Source of the DNA: Pseudomonadota bacterium | GTDB taxonomy: Bacteria > Pseudomonadota > Gammaproteobacteria > Burkholderiales > SG8-39 | Length of the DNA: 34,060 nt | Direction of reading: 5' to 3' | NCBI GenBank assembly: GCA_026399375.1 | Contig: JAPLRD010000026.1 | Coordinates: 1-34,060 of the forward strand | In this document: positions 7,529-17,355 of the stretch, one piece after another | How positions within the stretch are numbered: position 1 is the stretch's first letter | Layout of the letters: every line of letters begins with the position of its first letter | Notes under the pieces: generated by a model | Database searches by the model: none | What the model was told of the DNA's origin: nothing | The model's input: the letters and a program-made list of their open reading frames with translations, nothing else | Translations under genes and position numbers: made by a program

Positions 7529-9247
7529 ATGAACGATCCGAAGACAAATGCCGCCGTCGCCGATCTGCGTTACGACGCGAGCCGCGTGATCCGCGCGCCG
7601 CGCGGCACCAAACTGAGCTGCAAGAGCTGGATCACCGAGGCGGCCTATCGCATGATCCAGAACAATCTCGACCCCGACGTGGCCGAGAACCCGCAGCACC
7701 TGGTGGTCTACGGCGGCATCGGCCGCGCCGCGCGCGATTGGGCCTGCTACGACAAGATCCTCGAGATGCTGCGCGAACTGAACGACGACGAAACGCTGCT
7801 GGTGCAGTCGGGCAAGCCGGTGGGCGTGTTCCGCACGCATGCGGACGCGCCGCGCGTGCTGATCGCCAATTCCAACCTCGTGCCCAAGTGGGCGACCTGG
7901 GAGCATTTCAACGAACTCGACCGCAAGGGCCTGATGATGTACGGCCAGATGACGGCGGGAAGCTGGATCTACATCGCCAGCCAGGGCATCATCCAGGGCA
8001 CATACGAGACCTTTGCCGAGGCCGGGCGGCAGCATTATGGCGGCAATCTGAAGGGTCGCTGGATCCTGACGGCGGGCCTGGGCGGGATGGGCGGGGCGCA
8101 GCCGCTGGCGGCGAGTTTCGCCGGCGCCGTCTCGCTCAATGTCGAATGCCAGCAAAGCCGGCTGGAATTCCGCCTGCGCACGCGCTACCTGGACAAGCAG
8201 GCGCGCGACATCGACGACGCGCTGGCCCTGATCAAGCAGCACTGCGCGCGCGGCGACGCCGTGTCCATCGGCCTTTTGGGCAACGCCGCGGAGATCATGC
8301 CCGAACTGGTGCGCCGGGCGAAGGCGGGCGGCATCAAGCCCGACCTCGTGACCGACCAGACCTCGGCCCACGACTTGGTCTACGGTTATCTGCCGGCCGG
8401 ATGGACGGTAGAGCAGTGGCAGAAGGCTCAGGGTGATTCCTCGCAGCATGCCGCGCTGACCGCCGCCGCGGCGAAGTCCTGCGCCGCGCACGTGCGCGCC
8501 ATGCTGGATTTTCTCGACATGGGCATACCGGTGGTCGATTACGGCAACAACCTGCGCCAGGTCGCGTCCGACCAGGGCGTGAGCCGCGCCTTCGATTTCC
8601 CCGGCTTCGTGCCGGCCTATATCCGGCCGCTGTTCTGCGAGGGCAAGGGGCCGTTCCGCTGGGTCGCATTGTCCGGCGACCCCGAGGACATCTACAAGAC
8701 CGACGCCAAGATCAAGGAACTGTTCCCGCAGAACCAGCATGTGCACCGCTGGCTCGACATGGCGCGCGAGCGCATTGCCTTCCAGGGCTTGCCGGCGCGC
8801 ATCTGCTGGCTGGGGCTGGGCGAACGCGACAAGGCCGGGCTGGCCTTCAATGACATGGTCAAGCGCGGCGAACTGAAAGCGCCTATCGTCATCGGCCGCG
8901 ATCACCTGGACTCGGGCTCGGTGGCAAGCCCGAACCGCGAAACGGAAGCGATGCGGGACGGCACCGACGCGGTGTCCGACTGGCCGCTGCTGAATGCGTT
9001 GCTCAGCACCTCGGGCGGCGCGAGCTGGGTCAGCTTCCACCACGGCGGCGGCGTCGGCATGGGCTATTCGCAGCACGCCGGCCTGGTCATCGTCTGCGAC
9101 GGCACCGACGCCGCGGCGAAGCGCATCCAGCGCGTCTTGTTCAACGATCCGGCGAGCGGCGTCATGCGCCACGCGGACGCGGGCTACGAGACGGCGATCG
9201 CGACCGCCAAAGGGCAGGGGCTGAAACTGCCCTTCATCACCTGCTGA
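7529..9247 (+). CDS. hutU: Urocanate hydratase
   Basis: NAD+-dependent lyase converting urocanate to imidazolonepropionate, the second step of histidine breakdown, in the cytoplasm. The 572 residues match the family along their whole length: [75 protein letters not shown], the NAD-binding segment [11 protein letters not shown], and [17 protein letters not shown] near the C-terminus. The ATG at 7529 has AAAGGAGAG upstream; the frame is open further left, but those codons overlap livF. It lies between livF and hutI in one operon and would supply HutI. No frameshift or lost segment is seen. Confidence 0.97.
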   Translation: MNDPKTNAAVADLRYDASRVIRAPRGTKLSCKSWITEAAYRMIQNNLDPDVAENPQHLVVYGGIGRAARDWACYDKILEMLRELNDDETLLVQSGKPVGVFRTHADAPRVLIANSNLVPKWATWEHFNELDRKGLMMYGQMTAGSWIYIASQGIIQGTYETFAEAGRQHYGGNLKGRWILTAGLGGMGGAQPLAASFAGAVSLNVECQQSRLEFRLRTRYLDKQARDIDDALALIKQHCARGDAVSIGLLGNAAEIMPELVRRAKAGGIKPDLVTDQTSAHDLVYGYLPAGWTVEQWQKAQGDSSQHAALTAAAAKSCAAHVRAMLDFLDMGIPVVDYGNNLRQVASDQGVSRAFDFPGFVPAYIRPLFCEGKGPFRWVALSGDPEDIYKTDAKIKELFPQNQHVHRWLDMARERIAFQGLPARICWLGLGERDKAGLAFNDMVKRGELKAPIVIGRDHLDSGSVASPNRETEAMRDGTDAVSDWPLLNALLSTSGGASWVSFHHGGGVGMGYSQHAGLVIVCDGTDAAAKRIQRVLFNDPASGVMRHADAGYETAIATAKGQGLKLPFITC

Positions 9248-9248
9248 C

Positions 9249-10472
9249 ATGGCGCTGCGCTTCGATGCGTTGTGGCGCAATCTGCGCTCCGGTGACGGCG
9301 GCGATCGCGAAGCGCTGGGCGTCGCCCTGGGAGTTGCCGGCGGCAAGATCGCATGGATAGGGCGCGAAGCGGAATTGCCCGCGTTCGAGCGCTCGGCTGA
9401 ATTCGTGCAACACGACGCGGCCGGCGCCTGGGTCACGCCGGGCCTGGTGGAATGCCATACGCACCTGGTGTTCGGCGGCAGCCGCGCGGACGAGTTCCGG
9501 CGGCGGCTGGCAGGGGCCACCTACGAGGAGATCGCGCGGGCCGGTGGCGGCATCGTGTCCACCGTGGCGGCGACCCGAAAAGCAAGCGAAGACGAGCTGT
9601 TCGCAGCGGCGGCGCCGCGGGTTCGGCGACTGATTGCCGAAGGTGTGACCGCGGTGGAAATAAAATCCGGCTACGGACTGGATACGCAGACCGAAGCAAA
9701 AATGCTGCGCGTTGCGCGCCGGCTCGGGCGCGAACTTCCGGTCACCGTGTACACGACCTTTCTCGGCGCGCACGCCCTGCCGCCCGAGTATCGCGGCCAG
9801 CCCGACGAATATATCGAACTGGTTTGCACCGGCATGCTGCCGGCTCTGGCGGAGCGGGGACTGGTGGACGCGGTAGACATATTTTGCGAGAACATCGCGT
9901 TTTCAGTGGCGCAAAGCGAACGCATCTTCCAGGCGGCTGCGCGCCTGGGCCTTCCGGTCAAGATGCACGCGGAGCAGCTGTCCAACATCGGCGGCACGCA
10001 GCTCGCGGCGCGCTACGGCGCCCTGTCGACCGACCACCTGGAATACGCCGTCGAAGCCGACGTGGAGGCGATGCACCGCGCGGGCACGGTCGCGGTGCTG
10101 CTTCCGTCGGCGTATTACTGCCTGCGCGAGACGAAGCGGCCGCCGGTCGAACTGTTTCGCCGCCATGGCGTGCCCATGGCTATTGCCACCGACTGCAACC
10201 CCGGTTCGTCGCCGGTGCTGTCGCCGCTCATGACCATGAACATGGCCTGCACACTGTTCGGTTTTACCGTGGAGGAGGCGCTGCAAGCTTATATGCACAA
10301 TGCGGCGCTGGCGCTGGGCAAGGCGGACGTGCACGGCACGCTGGAGGCCGGCCGCGACGCGGACTTCGCGCTGTGGGACATCCAATCACCGGCCGAGCTG
10401 GTGTACTGGCTGGGCGCAAGCCCCTGCCGTGCGGTGATACGCCATGGACAGATCGTCCACGGGTCCTGCTGA
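9249..10472 (+). CDS. hutI: Imidazolonepropionase
   Basis: Metal-dependent amidohydrolase that opens imidazolonepropionate to N-formimino-L-glutamate, the substrate of FtcD. The 407 residues include the HxH metal ligands in [10 protein letters not shown] (His70, His72), [11 protein letters not shown], the later ligand segments [10 protein letters not shown] and STDHLEY, and the aspartate in [10 protein letters not shown]. It starts one base after the hutU stop. Its product and the ftcD gene on the other arm fix this locus as the FTCD version of the pathway: neither HutF nor HutG is encoded here. It ends facing the convergent dehydrogenase gene. Confidence 0.96.
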   Translation: MALRFDALWRNLRSGDGGDREALGVALGVAGGKIAWIGREAELPAFERSAEFVQHDAAGAWVTPGLVECHTHLVFGGSRADEFRRRLAGATYEEIARAGGGIVSTVAATRKASEDELFAAAAPRVRRLIAEGVTAVEIKSGYGLDTQTEAKMLRVARRLGRELPVTVYTTFLGAHALPPEYRGQPDEYIELVCTGMLPALAERGLVDAVDIFCENIAFSVAQSERIFQAAARLGLPVKMHAEQLSNIGGTQLAARYGALSTDHLEYAVEADVEAMHRAGTVAVLLPSAYYCLRETKRPPVELFRRHGVPMAIATDCNPGSSPVLSPLMTMNMACTLFGFTVEEALQAYMHNAALALGKADVHGTLEAGRDADFALWDIQSPAELVYWLGASPCRAVIRHGQIVHGSC

Positions 10473-10526
10473 TAGCACGCTGCAGTACCTTTCAATGAAG
10501 TGGTGTTCGGTGCAGGCGCAGCCGCT

Positions 10527-11426
10527 TCAGCGCTTGACGCCGGACAACTCTTCGTAGAGCAATCCCATGGCGGCGCTGTCCATGCCTTCGCGGCCGGTAT
10601 TGCACAGCGCATTGAGCAGCTGTTCGGCCAATCCGGCCACCGGCGCAAAGCTCCCGGCGCCCTGCGAGGCGGCAGCGGCGAGGCGCAGGTCCTTCAGCAG
10701 CAGGGCGACGCGAAATCCCGGAGCGAGCTGGCCGTCGAGGAATCGCTTGGCGTGATTCTGCATGACAAAGCTCTGCGCCGAGCCGCCGAGCAGGGCTTCG
10801 CGTACCTTGTAGGCGTCAATGCCTGATTTCTTCGCCAGCGTCAGGGCTTCGCATGCCGCCATCACCGTGCCTGCGACCACCAGCTGGTTGCACGACTTGC
10901 ACAACTGGCCCGCGCCGCTGGCGCCGATATGCGTGAAGGTCTTGCCCACCGCCCTGAACAGCGGCATGCAGCGCGCCAGCGTTTCGGGCGCGCCGCCGAT
11001 CATGCAGCTCAGCGCGCCGTCGCGCGCGCCGCCCGGCCCGCCCGACACCGGGGAATCGAGCATGTCGACGCCGGCCTGTTTCAGCCGCTCGGCGAATCCG
11101 ACCGTCGCCGGTGCCGAGATGGTGCTGAAATCGATCACGACGCTTCCGGCTTTGGCCGCGGAGGCGACGCCATTGGCGCCGAAGAGCACCGCCTCCACGT
11201 CCGGCGTATCGGGCACGCAGAGGCAGATGATCTCGGCGCGGGCGGCCAGATCGGCGGGGGATGCGGCGGCGACGCCGCCCTCCGCGGCCAGTTCGTCCAC
11301 GGCGGCGCGACTGCGGTTGTACAGCGCCACCTTGTACCCGGCCTTGATCAGGTTGCGCGCCATCGACTTGCCCATGACGCCCAGGCCGATGAAGCCGATG
11401 GGTGTCGCACTGGAAATTTCAGTCAT
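10527..11426 (-). CDS. Beta-hydroxyacid dehydrogenase (3-hydroxyisobutyrate dehydrogenase / tartronate semialdehyde reductase family)
   Basis: NAD(P)-dependent oxidoreductase of the 3-hydroxyisobutyrate dehydrogenase family, 299 residues. The N-terminus has the Rossmann motif IGFIGLGVMGKSMARNL; the substrate-binding motif is DSPVSGGPGGARDG; the catalytic lysine lies in GAGQLCKSCNQ, with the following Asn also kept. These motifs do not separate 3-hydroxyisobutyrate, tartronate semialdehyde and succinic semialdehyde enzymes. An ATG 15 bases upstream (11441) is possible, but GGAGAG lies seven bases before the ATG at 11426, which is preferred. It is divergent from a Bug-type binding protein and convergent with hutI. 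A role in the histidine pathway is not indicated. Confidence 0.85.
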   Translation of the reverse strand: MTEISSATPIGFIGLGVMGKSMARNLIKAGYKVALYNRSRAAVDELAAEGGVAAASPADLAARAEIICLCVPDTPDVEAVLFGANGVASAAKAGSVVIDFSTISAPATVGFAERLKQAGVDMLDSPVSGGPGGARDGALSCMIGGAPETLARCMPLFRAVGKTFTHIGASGAGQLCKSCNQLVVAGTVMAACEALTLAKKSGIDAYKVREALLGGSAQSFVMQNHAKRFLDGQLAPGFRVALLLKDLRLAAAASQGAGSFAPVAGLAEQLLNALCNTGREGMDSAAMGLLYEELSGVKR

Positions 11427-11602
11427 GTTCGCACTCTCCATAGAGTTGGTGTTACGGATCGATCGCAGTTTCCATCATGCCTTCTTTTTCTCCGCGGGTG
11501 ATGCAGGGTTCGAACGCGGGCTGCACTGTGAATGTTCTAGAATGTGACGCGATATTGATTTCCGGATAATGAACCCCGGCCTATCTTCAAAAGGAGTAGA
11601 AC

Positions 11603-12583
11603 ATGTTGCCGCACCGTTTGCTTGCAACGATGGCCGCAGCGGGCCTGGCGCTCGCGCTGCACGCGGGACCCGCCGCGACGCAGGCGTTTCCCGCCAAACC
11701 GGTGCGCATGGTCATCGGCTTGGCGGCCGGCGGCACGACCGACCTGGTCGGGCGGATTGTCGCGCAACGGCTCGTCGATGTGTGGGGTCAGACGGTGGTG
11801 GTCGAAAACCGGACAGGGGCGAGCGGCATGATCGCGGCCGAGGCTGTGGCGAAGGCGCCGGCCGATGGTTACACGCTGCTGGTCACGCCGCAATCCAGCC
11901 TCGTCGTCGCGCCCATGCTTTACGGCAAGGCGGCATATGAAGCGGCGCGGGATTTCACGCCGATCACCCTGATCGGGTCCACTCCGACCATCATGGTGGT
12001 CAACCCCGCGTTTCCCCCGAAAAGCTTTTCTGAATTCGCCGAGCTGGCGAGAAAGAGCACGCCTCCCCTCGCCTATGGCTCGGGCGGCATCGGCTCTTCC
12101 CCGCACATGGCGGGCGAACTGCTGAGCGCACAACTGGGGATCCGCATGACGCATATTCCCTACAAAGGTGAGAGCCCGGCGCTGACCGACACCATGGGCG
12201 GACAGGTGCCGATCATGTTCGGCAACATCTCGGTTGCCGGGCCGCATATCAAGTCGGGCAAGCTGCGTGCGATCGCGAGCACCGGCGCCGCGCGCTCGCC
12301 GCTGCTGCCCGAAGTCCCGACCGTAGCCGAATCCGGCCTCAAGGATTTTGCCGTGGCGACCTGGTTCGGTCTGCTCGGCCCCGCCGGCATGCCGGCCGAT
12401 CTGGCCGCACGCATCCAGCGCGATGTGCTGCGGGTGCTGGCTACGCCCGAGGTGCGCAACCGGCTCGTCGACCTCGGGGTCGACATCGCCGCCAGCACGC
12501 CGGAGGAATTCGCCGCGTACCTGCGCACCGAAATTGCACGCTATGCCAAGGTGATCAAGGACGCGGGCATCAAGGCGGAGTAG
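11603..12583 (+). CDS. Bug/TctC-family periplasmic solute-binding protein
   Basis: Tripartite-tricarboxylate-transporter receptor of the Bug family, which is greatly expanded in Burkholderiales. A signal peptide (residues 1 to about 28, cut near ATQA) precedes FPAKPVRMVIGLAAGGTTD, the usual Bug opening. VVENRTGASGMIAAEAVAKAPADGYTLL and the HIPYKGESPALTD segment also match the family, and the protein ends near residue 326 as usual. AAGGAG lies just before the ATG. No TctA/TctB membrane genes are in the window, so it is an orphan receptor as most Bug genes are. Its ligand, usually a carboxylate, cannot be predicted. Divergent transcription from the neighbouring dehydrogenase, across 176 bases, hints at shared control. 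Confidence 0.9.
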   Translation: MLPHRLLATMAAAGLALALHAGPAATQAFPAKPVRMVIGLAAGGTTDLVGRIVAQRLVDVWGQTVVVENRTGASGMIAAEAVAKAPADGYTLLVTPQSSLVVAPMLYGKAAYEAARDFTPITLIGSTPTIMVVNPAFPPKSFSEFAELARKSTPPLAYGSGGIGSSPHMAGELLSAQLGIRMTHIPYKGESPALTDTMGGQVPIMFGNISVAGPHIKSGKLRAIASTGAARSPLLPEVPTVAESGLKDFAVATWFGLLGPAGMPADLAARIQRDVLRVLATPEVRNRLVDLGVDIAASTPEEFAAYLRTEIARYAKVIKDAGIKAE

Positions 12584-12619
12584 GAGCGCGCGACAAAAAT
12601 CGATCTTGTGACCCCGGTC

Positions 12620-12650
12620 CGGCGGGCGGCGAAGGGTTGCCCCGCCGTTT
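12620..12650 (+). terminator. Possible terminator between convergent genes
   Basis: CGGCGGG (12620-12626) and CCCGCCG (12641-12647) form a seven-pair GC stem with a 14-base loop, followed only by TTT. It lies 37 bases after the Bug gene and before the convergent SulP gene. A second, weaker pair GAAACG/CGTTTC spans 12651-12679. The short T run makes this a weak call. Confidence 0.35.
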
Positions 12651-12703
12651 GAAACGAAACGCGAGCGCGATTCCGTTTCGAAATTGCGCCGCATTCCGAG
12701 GCG

Positions 12704-14947
12704 TCAGTGCTCCAGTTCGAAAATCAGCCGGTTGGCGCGGCGCAGCCGCAGGCTCGATACGCTGGCGAGGTTGGACAGGAGCCGGATCGCGATGTGCGGG
12801 TGCGATTCCTTGAGGCGCTCGAAATGCGTGGCGCGGAATTCGTAGCAATCCAGGGCCGTATCGGCGACGACCGTGGCCGATCGCGGCTCGCCGTCGAGCA
12901 GCGCCATCTCGCCGAATATGGTGCCCGGCGAAAAAGTCACCAGGCGAATCGGGCGGCGCCGGTCGAGCTGGTGCAGCGTGACGCTGGCCACCCCGCCGGT
13001 GATCAGGAACGCGCCGAAGCCCTCATCGCCCTCCTTGAACACCACGGTTCCAGCATCGAAACGGACCGGAATGAGATAGCCCGCCAGGATCTCGACCTCG
13101 TCGCCGCTCAATCCCGCGAACAGGTCAAAGTCGCCAAGGGGAAATACGCCGGCGGCGCCGGCGCTGCCGTGTTTGGCGACGATCTGGTCCTCGGCCCACT
13201 CGATCGCATGGTCGAGATCCTCGAACACTTTGTGCCGCGTCAGAGCCGCGGCGAGCCCGGATTCGCGCGTGTAGGCTTCGATGCGCGAGCCCGGCGCCGC
13301 GCCGGCGAGGGCGAGGCTGCAATCGACGGCGGCCAGGGTGTCGTTGAGCTGGATTAGCAGGCGCGCACCCGTGCTGTCCATGTCGTGGATGCGGCGCATG
13401 TCGAGGATGACGTATTCCGGATGTTCTTCGATCAGCGACTCGATCTGCAGCACCAGCTTTTCCGCGGTGCCGAAAAAGAGCGCACCGTCCAGTTCGAACA
13501 CCGCGATGCTGTTGGCGTGCCTGGACAGCAGCGCGATCTGCGCCGAGTCGCGCGCTTTTCTGGATTGCGCCACGTCGCCGCGATAAGCGTGGCGCACGAT
13601 GGAGCGGCTCATGCGCCAGGCGAAGGCGACGGTCGACAGGGCCACGCCGAGCATCACCGCCAGCACGATCTGGCCGGACAGCATGGAACAAGTGACCATC
13701 ACCACGATCAGCAGGTCGAGCAGATAGGCTCGCCGCTCGCCGTGGTGGGGGCGCAACACCCGCAGCAGCAACACCAGCGTCCAGCGATCGAACAGGCGTA
13801 TGGCCGTCACCGCGAGCAGCGCGGCTATGGCCACCCGCGGTATGAGCGCAATCGTGGTCGGCACGAGCGCTGCGCTTGCCAGCACCAGTATCATGCTGAC
13901 GATGCCGGATGCGAACGTCCTGCCGCCGGCGGTGCGGTTCGCCAGGCTGCTGACCAGGCTGACGCTGCAGGGCAGCGCGCCCACCACTGAACCGGCCATG
14001 TTGGCCAACCCCAGGCGCAGCAGGAGGCGGTCGTGGTCCTCGCGCACCCGGGTCACCCCCTCGATCACCTTCTGCACCATCATGATGTCCAGCGTCGACA
14101 CGATGGCAAGCGTAAGCGACCAGACCAGGATGCCGAGCGCGAGCCGCAGCGGCGACGCATGGGAAAACAATTCCGCTGTCCCGAGCAGGGGCAGCGATTG
14201 GGGCCAGCCGAAGCGAAATTCGCCGATGTACGGGCCGAGCATGTCGCCGAAACCGAGCGCCAAGAGCAGGTGATAGAGCGCCACGCCCGCGGCCAATCCG
14301 ACGATGAGTCCAGGCAGCCGGCGGGTAAAGCGGTGCGCGCCGAACATCACCGTCATGGCGGCCAGCCCGATCAGCGCCGTCATGGGTTGTACCGACCCCC
14401 GGGTTTCGATCCAGTTGTGCGCATCGAGCCCGAGCAGCGGTTCGACCTGGGCGATCAGCAACAGCAGCGCCGCGCCGTTCTGGAACCCGGCCGTCACCGG
14501 GTGCGGAATGTATTTCATCAACGAGCCGAGCGACATCGTGGCGATGGCCACCTGAAAACAGCCCGCGGCGAACACCACGCAAGCCATGTAGGCAAGCGCT
14601 GCGTTCGGGCCGCCGCCCGAGGCGAGCAGCTGCGTCGCCAGCATATTGGCGAAAAGACTCTGAATGACGACTTGGCTTGTGTTGCGCGGTCCGAAAATGC
14701 TGGCCGAGCGAGCGCCCAGCAGATAGGCGATCAGCGGCGGCAGCAGCGCGCTGTACAGGCCGGCGAGTACGCCGTAGCCGGCGTAGGCCGGCCCCAGCGG
14801 CGAAAACGCGTACAAGCCGAAACCAATGCAAAGCGGCAACGCCAGCGCAGTCGACGCAACACCGCCGGCGATTTCATGGCGCAGCGACGCCAGCATGCCG
14901 ACCGGGCGGGCAAGCGGGGCGTTTGCGACCCGGTCAGACGTATTCAC
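12704..14947 (-). CDS. SulP-family anion transporter with STAS and cyclic-nucleotide-binding domains
   Basis: Inner-membrane transporter of the SLC26/SulP family, 747 residues. Residues 25 to about 445 are hydrophobic transmembrane segments with the SulP core (GGVASTALALPLCIGFGL, VTAGFQNGAALLLL, NMAGSVVGALPCSVS). A STAS domain (about 475-585) includes ILDMRRIHDMDSTGARLL with the regulatory-type serine at 525. A cyclic-nucleotide-binding fold (about 605-735) follows, with the phosphate-binding cassette FGEMALLDGEPRSATV (678-693) keeping the Glu and Arg that contact cNMP. Transport may thus respond to a cyclic nucleotide. The anion (sulfate, bicarbonate or a dicarboxylate) is not predictable. 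The longest frame starts with GTG and has no clear ribosome site, so the first residues are uncertain. Confidence 0.9.
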   Translation of the reverse strand: MNTSDRVANAPLARPVGMLASLRHEIAGGVASTALALPLCIGFGLYAFSPLGPAYAGYGVLAGLYSALLPPLIAYLLGARSASIFGPRNTSQVVIQSLFANMLATQLLASGGGPNAALAYMACVVFAAGCFQVAIATMSLGSLMKYIPHPVTAGFQNGAALLLLIAQVEPLLGLDAHNWIETRGSVQPMTALIGLAAMTVMFGAHRFTRRLPGLIVGLAAGVALYHLLLALGFGDMLGPYIGEFRFGWPQSLPLLGTAELFSHASPLRLALGILVWSLTLAIVSTLDIMMVQKVIEGVTRVREDHDRLLLRLGLANMAGSVVGALPCSVSLVSSLANRTAGGRTFASGIVSMILVLASAALVPTTIALIPRVAIAALLAVTAIRLFDRWTLVLLLRVLRPHHGERRAYLLDLLIVVMVTCSMLSGQIVLAVMLGVALSTVAFAWRMSRSIVRHAYRGDVAQSRKARDSAQIALLSRHANSIAVFELDGALFFGTAEKLVLQIESLIEEHPEYVILDMRRIHDMDSTGARLLIQLNDTLAAVDCSLALAGAAPGSRIEAYTRESGLAAALTRHKVFEDLDHAIEWAEDQIVAKHGSAGAAGVFPLGDFDLFAGLSGDEVEILAGYLIPVRFDAGTVVFKEGDEGFGAFLITGGVASVTLHQLDRRRPIRLVTFSPGTIFGEMALLDGEPRSATVVADTALDCYEFRATHFERLKESHPHIAIRLLSNLASVSSLRLRRANRLIFELEH

Positions 14948-15241
14948 GATTCGACACGAACGGGAGCCGATTCCGGGCGAGACGGCCGCTTTCTCAATGC
15001 CGGCATCTCGCCCGGAACGAGCTCCATCGGACGAAAAAAAGACGCAAAGGCCCTGCTGAAGGGTGATGCTTCGATGGTCACGCTACTCCCCCCTTACTAT
15101 TATCCATTCTTATTGAAGGGGCATAGTATCAGTCGCCATACCTTCGGTGAATAGCCCATGCGGACTAGGCGGACAAAAATCCGGCCGTCGGTTTCGGGGT
15201 CGAAAGGTCCAAGCGTGCGGCCAGTAGCTGCAGTTCGGCGA
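14948..15241. other. Non-coding gap between the SulP gene and xth
   Basis: A gap of 294 bases that must hold the promoter of the SulP gene, read on the minus strand. An AT-rich stretch at 15090-15130, read on the minus strand, contains GGATAAT, a possible -10, without a convincing -35. CCCCTT and AAGGGG, and TACTAT and ATAGTA, occur as short interleaved inverted pairs in the same stretch. No gene was recognised. Confidence 0.4.
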
Positions 15242-16018
15242 CTACGGCTTCCAGTCGTAATCGATGGTCAGCGGCGCGTGGTCGCTGAAGCGCTGCGCTT
15301 TGTAAATCGCGGCCTTCTTCGCCGTGGCGGCGATTTCCGGCGTCGTGATCTGATAGTCGATGCGCCAGCCCACGTTCTTGGCCCAGGCCTGGCCCCGGTT
15401 CGACCACCAGGTGTATTGCTCCGGCTCCTGATTCAGCCGCCGGAACACGTCGACCCAGCCCAGCCCGTCGAACACATGGCTGAGCCAGTCGCGTTCCTCC
15501 GGCAGAAAGCCGGAATTCTTCCGGTTGCCGCGCCAGTTCTTCAGGTCGATTTCCTTGTGCGCGATATTCCAGTCGCCGCAAATCACGATCTCGCGCCGGC
15601 TCGCCTTGAGTTTGGCCAGGTGCGGCATGAACTCCTGCATGAAGCGGAATTTCGCCTGCTGGCGTTCTTCCGAACTCGAACCCGAAGGAAGATAGACCGA
15701 AATCACGCTCAATTTGCCGAAGTCGGCGCGCAGGTAGCGGCCCTCGGCGTCGAACTCCTTCGACCCGAAGCCCCTCGTGATCTTGTCCGGCGGCTTGCGG
15801 CTATAGATGCCGACGCCGCTGTAGCCCTTCTTCTCGGCGCAACTGAAATAGCCGGAGTAGGGATGGGGGTTGAGCGTTTCCGGAACGAGGTCGGCCAGCT
15901 GCGCCTTTATTTCCTGCAGGCAGATCACGTCCGCCTTCTGCGTGGCCAGCCACTGCAGCAGGCCCTTGCTTACCGCGGAGCGTATGCCGTTGAGATTGAG
16001 AGCAATAATGCGTAACAT
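15242..16018 (-). CDS. xth: Exodeoxyribonuclease III
   Basis: DNA-repair nuclease acting at abasic sites and on 3' ends, 258 residues. All catalytic segments of the Exo III/APE1 fold are visible: LNLNGIRSA (Asn near the N-terminus), VICLQEIKA (metal-binding Glu), VISVYLPSG (Tyr), [16 protein letters not shown] (Asp and Asn), VGWRIDYQI (Asp) and [14 protein letters not shown] (His near the end). The start codon at 16016-16018 is followed at once, on the other strand, by pyrE, so the promoters of the two genes must lie within each other's 5' coding region or leader. Homologues in betaproteobacteria have this length and a similar divergent pyrE neighbour. Confidence 0.95.
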   Translation of the reverse strand: MLRIIALNLNGIRSAVSKGLLQWLATQKADVICLQEIKAQLADLVPETLNPHPYSGYFSCAEKKGYSGVGIYSRKPPDKITRGFGSKEFDAEGRYLRADFGKLSVISVYLPSGSSSEERQQAKFRFMQEFMPHLAKLKASRREIVICGDWNIAHKEIDLKNWRGNRKNSGFLPEERDWLSHVFDGLGWVDVFRRLNQEPEQYTWWSNRGQAWAKNVGWRIDYQITTPEIAATAKKAAIYKAQRFSDHAPLTIDYDWKP

Positions 16019-16061
16019 GACTGGGTTTCAGGCACCGTGCAGCGCGCACCAGGATAGTTTT

Positions 16062-16712
16062 GTGGCGGATTTTCGCAAAGAGTTCATCGCCTTCTGCATC
16101 GACTGCGGCGTACTGCGTTTCGGCCAGTTCAAGACCAAGGCCGGGCGCATGTCGCCGTATTTTTTCAACGCCGGCCTGTTCAACGACGGTGCAATGCTCG
16201 GGCAACTCGGCCAATTTTACGCCAAAGCGATACTCGCCGCGGGACAACCCTTCGACATGCTGTTCGGTCCGGCGTACAAGGGCATTCCGCTCGCCGCCAG
16301 CATCGCTATCTCGCTGGCGCAGGCGGGGCGCAACGTCCCCTACAGCTTCAACCGCAAGGAAGCCAAGGACCACGGCGAGGGCGGCAGCATCATCGGCGCG
16401 CCGCTCGCCGGGCGGGTCCTGATCGTCGACGACGTGATCTCGGCCGGAACTTCGGTGCGCGAATCGGTGGAGTTGATACGCGCCGGCGGCGCCGCGCCCT
16501 GCGGCGTGGCTATCGCGCTGGATCGGCTGGAACGGGGCGCCGGCGAACTTTCCGCGGTGCAGGAAGTGCGCGAAAAGTTCGGACTACCGGTGATCGCCAT
16601 TGCCGACCTCGACGATCTGGTGCAATTTCTGGGCGCCCGTCCCGACATGAAACAACAATTGATGGAAATCGAACGTTACCGACAAACCTACGGAGCCACC
16701 GCAAATGTTTAA
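16062..16712 (+). CDS. pyrE: Orotate phosphoribosyltransferase
   Basis: Pyrimidine synthesis enzyme joining orotate to PRPP to make OMP. The family signatures are [54 protein letters not shown] and the PRPP-binding motif [15 protein letters not shown]. Starts at ATG 16008 or 16017 are possible but overlap the xth start. A GTG at 16062 with AGGA seven bases upstream gives the family-like N-terminus [11 protein letters not shown] (216 residues) and is preferred; the choice is an inference. The end overlaps the next gene by eight bases, suggesting coupled translation. Confidence 0.93.
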   Translation: MADFRKEFIAFCIDCGVLRFGQFKTKAGRMSPYFFNAGLFNDGAMLGQLGQFYAKAILAAGQPFDMLFGPAYKGIPLAASIAISLAQAGRNVPYSFNRKEAKDHGEGGSIIGAPLAGRVLIVDDVISAGTSVRESVELIRAGGAAPCGVAIALDRLERGAGELSAVQEVREKFGLPVIAIADLDDLVQFLGARPDMKQQLMEIERYRQTYGATANV

Positions 16713-17355
16713 GCCACTGATCGTGGTTCTCGGAATCCTCATCGCGCTCGCTGGCGCGTCTGCGTCGGCGCAGCAGCGGCTGTACAAGTGCAAGGACGAG
16801 AAGGGCAAGACCTACTATACGCAGACGCCGCCGGCTGAATGCCTGGGCAAGGAAATGGACGAGTTGTCCAGGCAGGGCACTGTGGTGAAAAAACGCGAGG
16901 CCGCGCTGACGCCGGAGCAGATCGCCGCGCGCGAAGCCGAGGACAAGCGCAAGAAGGAGGAAGAGTTGGCGGCGAAGGAAGAGAAGCGCAAGAACCAGGC
17001 GCTGCTCAACACCTATTCGAGCGAAAAGGACATCGAGGACGGCCGCCAGCGCGCGTTGAAGCAGTCCGAAGCGGCGACCAAGGAAACGGAAAAGCGCATG
17101 GCGGAGGCGCAAAAGCGCGCCCAGGTTCTGGCGGGGGAAAAGGAGTTCTACCAGAAGAAGCCGATGCCGAAGAAATTGCAGGACGATATCAAGAACAACG
17201 AGATCGACATCAAAGGCCTGCAGGACGCGCTGACGGCGAAGCAAAAGGAACTCGGCGAAATCAACGCCAAGTACGACGAAGACAAGCGGCGCTACTTGGA
17301 GCTGACCAGCGTAAAACCGAAAGCGCCGGCGCCGGCACCTTCGGCAAAAAAATAA
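16705..17355 (+). CDS. DUF4124-like secreted coiled-coil protein
   Basis: A 216-residue envelope protein of unknown function. Residues 1-22 are a signal peptide ending ASASAQ. A short DUF4124-like domain follows ([19 protein letters not shown], about 24-43), with the two cysteines of that family (YKCKD and PAECLG). The rest (about 60-200) is strongly charged, rich in Lys, Glu and Ala with heptad-like spacing, so it should be a long alpha-helical coiled coil. The tail is rich in Pro, Ala and Lys. DUF4124 proteins are common in beta- and gammaproteobacteria. It starts inside the pyrE stop region and ends directly against the convergent gatB stop. Confidence 0.75.
   Translation: MFKPLIVVLGILIALAGASASAQQRLYKCKDEKGKTYYTQTPPAECLGKEMDELSRQGTVVKKREAALTPEQIAAREAEDKRKKEEELAAKEEKRKNQALLNTYSSEKDIEDGRQRALKQSEAATKETEKRMAEAQKRAQVLAGEKEFYQKKPMPKKLQDDIKNNEIDIKGLQDALTAKQKELGEINAKYDEDKRRYLELTSVKPKAPAPAPSAKK

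Noticed and set aside
15088-15132. Interleaved inverted pairs (CCCCTT/AAGGGG and TACTAT/ATAGTA), pseudoknot-like
   Set aside because: Very short arms in an AT-rich stretch; likely chance around a promoter.
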